Part shown: positions 61,924 to 64,000 of the stretch, one piece after another
How positions within the stretch are numbered: the stretch's first letter is position 1
How the letters are laid out: each line of letters starts with the position of its first letter
From: Rugosibacter aromaticivorans
Lineage (GTDB): Bacteria; Pseudomonadota; Gammaproteobacteria; Burkholderiales; Rhodocyclaceae
Direction: 5' to 3'
Assembly (NCBI RefSeq): GCF_000934545.1
Contig: NZ_CP010554.1
Location: 2,542,001-2,606,000 of the forward strand
DNA length: 64,000 nucleotides
The notes under the pieces: model-generated
What the model was told of the DNA's origin: nothing
Database searches by the model: none
What the model saw: only the letters and a program-made list of their open reading frames with translations
Program-made: the position numbers and the translations under genes

Positions 61924-63741
61924 TTACTCCACCGTCACCGATTTGGCGAGATTACGTGGCTTATCGACATCCGTGCCTTTCACCAGCGCGACGTGATACG
62001 ACAGCAATTGCAGTGGCACAACATGCAGCACGGGACTGAGTAATCCATAGTGCTCAGGCAAACGCAGCACATGCACGCCTGGTTCTTCTTCCACGGCTGA
62101 ATCCGCATCGGCAAACACATACAGCTCGCCACCACGCGCGGCGACTTCTTTCAAATTGGATTTTAATTTTTCGAGCAAGGCGTCATTGGGCGCAATGCTG
62201 ATCACGGGCATGTCTTTATCCACCAGCGCCAGCGGGCCGTGCTTTAGCTCGCCTGCGGGGTAGCCTTCGGCGTGGATATAAGAGATTTCCTTGAGCTTTA
62301 GCGCGCCTTCCAGCGCGATGGGGTAATGCTGGCCACGGCCCAGAAAAAGGGCGTGATGCTTGTTGGCAAAATGAGCCGCCCATGCCTTGATATCCGCTTC
62401 GCCTGCCAGCACTTTTTGCACTGCCACGGGCAGGTGGCGCAAGGCATTCAGGTGCTGCGCTTCCACCGCTGGCGTCAGTCGGCCGACCTGCTTGGCAAGC
62501 GTAGCCGCCAGCAAAAACAACGCGGCTAACTGCGTGGTAAACGCCTTGGTTGATGCCACGCCGATTTCAGGACCAGCCCGCGTCAAAAAGCGCAGTGCAC
62601 ACTCGCGAACAATCGCGGATTCGGGCACATTGCAGATCGCCAGCGTGCGCTGCATGCCTTGCGCCTTGGCATGCCGAACAGAGGCCAGCGTATCGGCCGT
62701 TTCACCTGACTGAGAGATCGCAACAACCAGTTGATCCGGGTTAGGTACGGACACCCGATAGCGATATTCGCTGGCAATTTCAACGGTGCACGGCACGCCC
62801 GCTAACTGCTCTATCCAGTACCGCGCCACCAAACCGGAATGATAGCTGGTGCCGCACGCCAGAATGAGTACGGATTGCACTCCGGCCAGCAATTCAGGCG
62901 CGGCGACGCCAAATAAATTAGGCGTAAAGGTTTGCGCGCCGCTGATCATTTCCAGCGTTGCCGCGAGGGCTTGCGGTTGCTCGAAAATTTCTTTTTGCAT
63001 GTAATGCTGATAGTCACCCAGCTCAACCGCATCGGCAGACAAGCTGCTTTGCGTCACGGCACGCGCCACTACCGTACCACCAGCGCCGACTATTTTGAGT
63101 GTATCGCGCGTAAGCTCCGCGCAGTCGCCATCCTCAAGGTAGATGATCTGCCGTGTGACTTGCAACAACGCTGCCGCATCCGATGCAGCATAGTGGCCAT
63201 CCTTACCCACCCCAAGCAGCAGGGGCGCGCCATGACGAGCAACGATGATCCGATCCTCACCTTGCCTAAGCACCGCAATGGCATAAGCCCCTGTCAGACG
63301 AGCCGTCGCCAGTTGAACCGCCGCAAATAAATCTGGCGTGGTTTGCCGTATCTGCTGAATGAGATGGGCGATCACCTCGGTATCGGTATCCGAAGTAAAG
63401 ACGTAGCCTTCCGCCATGAGCGCGTCGCGTAGTTCGGCATAGTTTTCGATAATGCCGTTGTGCACCACCGCCAGGCTCGCCGAAACATGCGGATGTGCGT
63501 TGCGCTCGCTGGGCACGCCATGCGTGGCCCAGCGGGTATGCGCAATGCCCAGATGAGCCACTTGGTCTGCCGCCTGCGTTGCGAGCTCTGCCACCCGTCC
63601 CACACTGCGCAAGCGCGTGAGCGTGGGGTTAAGCAGCGCCAAGCCAGCTGAATCATAGCCGCGATATTCCAGACGCAGCAGGCCTTCAATCAGAACAGGT
63701 ACAACGTTGCGCGCGGCAACGGCAGCGACAATGCCACACAT
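61924..63741 (-). CDS. glmS: Glucosamine-6-phosphate synthase (isomerizing)
   Basis: 605 residues. The N-terminal glutaminase domain starts [20 protein letters not shown], with Cys2 as the nucleophile after methionine removal, and includes [18 protein letters not shown]. Two SIS sugar-isomerase domains follow ([60 protein letters not shown]), ending NLAKSVTVE. It makes GlcN-6-P for peptidoglycan and lipid A. Odd point: between the two halves the segment [13 protein letters not shown] is encoded by a copy of the dispersed repeat. It follows glmU by 2 bases. Confidence 0.97.
   Translation of the reverse strand: MCGIVAAVAARNVVPVLIEGLLRLEYRGYDSAGLALLNPTLTRLRSVGRVAELATQAADQVAHLGIAHTRWATHGVPSERNAHPHVSASLAVVHNGIIENYAELRDALMAEGYVFTSDTDTEVIAHLIQQIRQTTPDLFAAVQLATARLTGAYAIAVLRQGEDRIIVARHGAPLLLGVGKDGHYAASDAAALLQVTRQIIYLEDGDCAELTRDTLKIVGAGGTVVARAVTQSSLSADAVELGDYQHYMQKEIFEQPQALAATLEMISGAQTFTPNLFGVAAPELLAGVQSVLILACGTSYHSGLVARYWIEQLAGVPCTVEIASEYRYRVSVPNPDQLVVAISQSGETADTLASVRHAKAQGMQRTLAICNVPESAIVRECALRFLTRAGPEIGVASTKAFTTQLAALFLLAATLAKQVGRLTPAVEAQHLNALRHLPVAVQKVLAGEADIKAWAAHFANKHHALFLGRGQHYPIALEGALKLKEISYIHAEGYPAGELKHGPLALVDKDMPVISIAPNDALLEKLKSNLKEVAARGGELYVFADADSAVEEEPGVHVLRLPEHYGLLSPVLHVVPLQLLSYHVALVKGTDVDKPRNLAKSVTVE
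63072..63090 (-). repeat. Dispersed repeat copy inside glmS
   Basis: Matches the core GTCGGCGCTGGTGATACGG at 18 of 19 bases on the coding strand. It is read in frame as V-G-A-G-G-T in the variable region following the glutaminase domain, where insertion would be tolerated. Confidence 0.6.
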
Positions 63742-63743
63742 GG

Positions 63744-64000
63744 TTAATCCTTTTTCTGTTTTGCAGGGCGCTTCCAGCCAGCAATCGATAGCTGTTTGGC
63801 GCGTGAAATCGTGAGTTGACCCGGTGGCGCATTTTTAGTGAGTGTGGTTCCAGCACCGAGGGTTGCGCCACGGCCGACCGTCACCGGCGCGACAAGTTGC
63901 GTGTCAGAACCAATGAATACATCATCTTCGATCACGGTGCGAAACTTATTGGCGCCATCGTAGTTGCAGGTGATCGTGCCGGCGCCCACATTCACCCGCT
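63744..64000 (-). CDS. glmU: GlmU, C-terminal end (N-acetyltransferase domain), continues outside window
   Basis: The last 85 or so residues of the bifunctional GlcNAc-1-P uridyltransferase/GlcN-1-P acetyltransferase. Left-handed beta-helix repeats are visible: [60 protein letters not shown], then the basic tail [10 protein letters not shown]. The frame is open to the window edge. With glmS directly downstream it forms the UDP-GlcNAc synthesis pair. Confidence 0.95.
   Translation of the reverse strand, partial: RVNVGAGTITCNYDGANKFRTVIEDDVFIGSDTQLVAPVTVGRGATLGAGTTLTKNAPPGQLTISRAKQLSIAGWKRPAKQKKD

Overview
The window looks like a chromosomal segment of a betaproteobacterium. The pointers are the tuf-tRNA(Trp)-secE-nusG arrangement with a second tuf in the str operon, a DUF934 gene coupled to cysI, a CysB-type regulator, a PhaM-like PHA-granule protein next to acyl-CoA genes including a fused isobutyryl-CoA mutase (icmF), and a glmU-glmS pair. 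No rRNA, CRISPR array, prophage or insertion sequence was seen.

Layout. 1-3752 (+): the 3' two thirds of dnaE, a WbuC-type cupin protein and a PrlF/YhaV toxin-antitoxin pair. 3866-5970 (-): a methyltransferase and cysB. 6054-12052 (+): an assimilatory sulfate-reduction operon (TauE/SafE-type exporter, cysI, DUF934, cysH, cysD, cysN). It converges on the ribosomal block at a long bidirectional terminator (12075-12121). 12131-44299 (-): about 32 kb of translation and transcription genes without interruption. In the direction of transcription: tRNA-Tyr/Gly/Thr, tuf, tRNA-Trp, secE, nusG, rplKAJL, rpoBC, rpsL, rpsG, fusA, tuf, S10 operon, spc operon, alpha operon. Three near-consensus promoters with the same -35 hexamer (TTGACG, 17-base spacer) were found: ahead of tRNA-Tyr, ahead of rpsL, and between rpsQ and rplN.

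44435-53170: a metabolic region with a D-lactate dehydrogenase-type flavoprotein, phaM, a CoA transferase, a 3-hydroxyacyl-CoA dehydrogenase, icmF, a PAS protein and a hemerythrin-like protein. 53359-55797 is a decaying patch: a shortened YgjP-type metallopeptidase with a damaged HExxH motif, a Phd/VapC-type toxin-antitoxin pair and an hflX remnant split over three frames. 55881-61512: an exporter-type ABC transporter, then a four-gene phosphonate-type importer whose binding protein resembles the putative selenate subgroup. 61924-64000 (-): glmS and the 3' end of glmU.

The least explained signal is a short dispersed repeat with core GTCGGCGCTGGTGATACGG. Seven copies (16 to 19 of 19 bases) lie at 2637, 40216, 45863, 52089, 53763, 54742 and 63072. 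Copies occur next to stop codons, in the rplJ leader, at the start of the damaged peptidase gene, and inside the wbuC-like and glmS genes. The three copies inside reading frames are all read in the same frame (V/A-G-A-G-x-T). Two copies form imperfect palindromes. The two tuf genes are a second notable item: they appear identical over about 1.2 kb, are more GC-rich than their neighbours, and form a direct repeat around the str and rpoBC regions.
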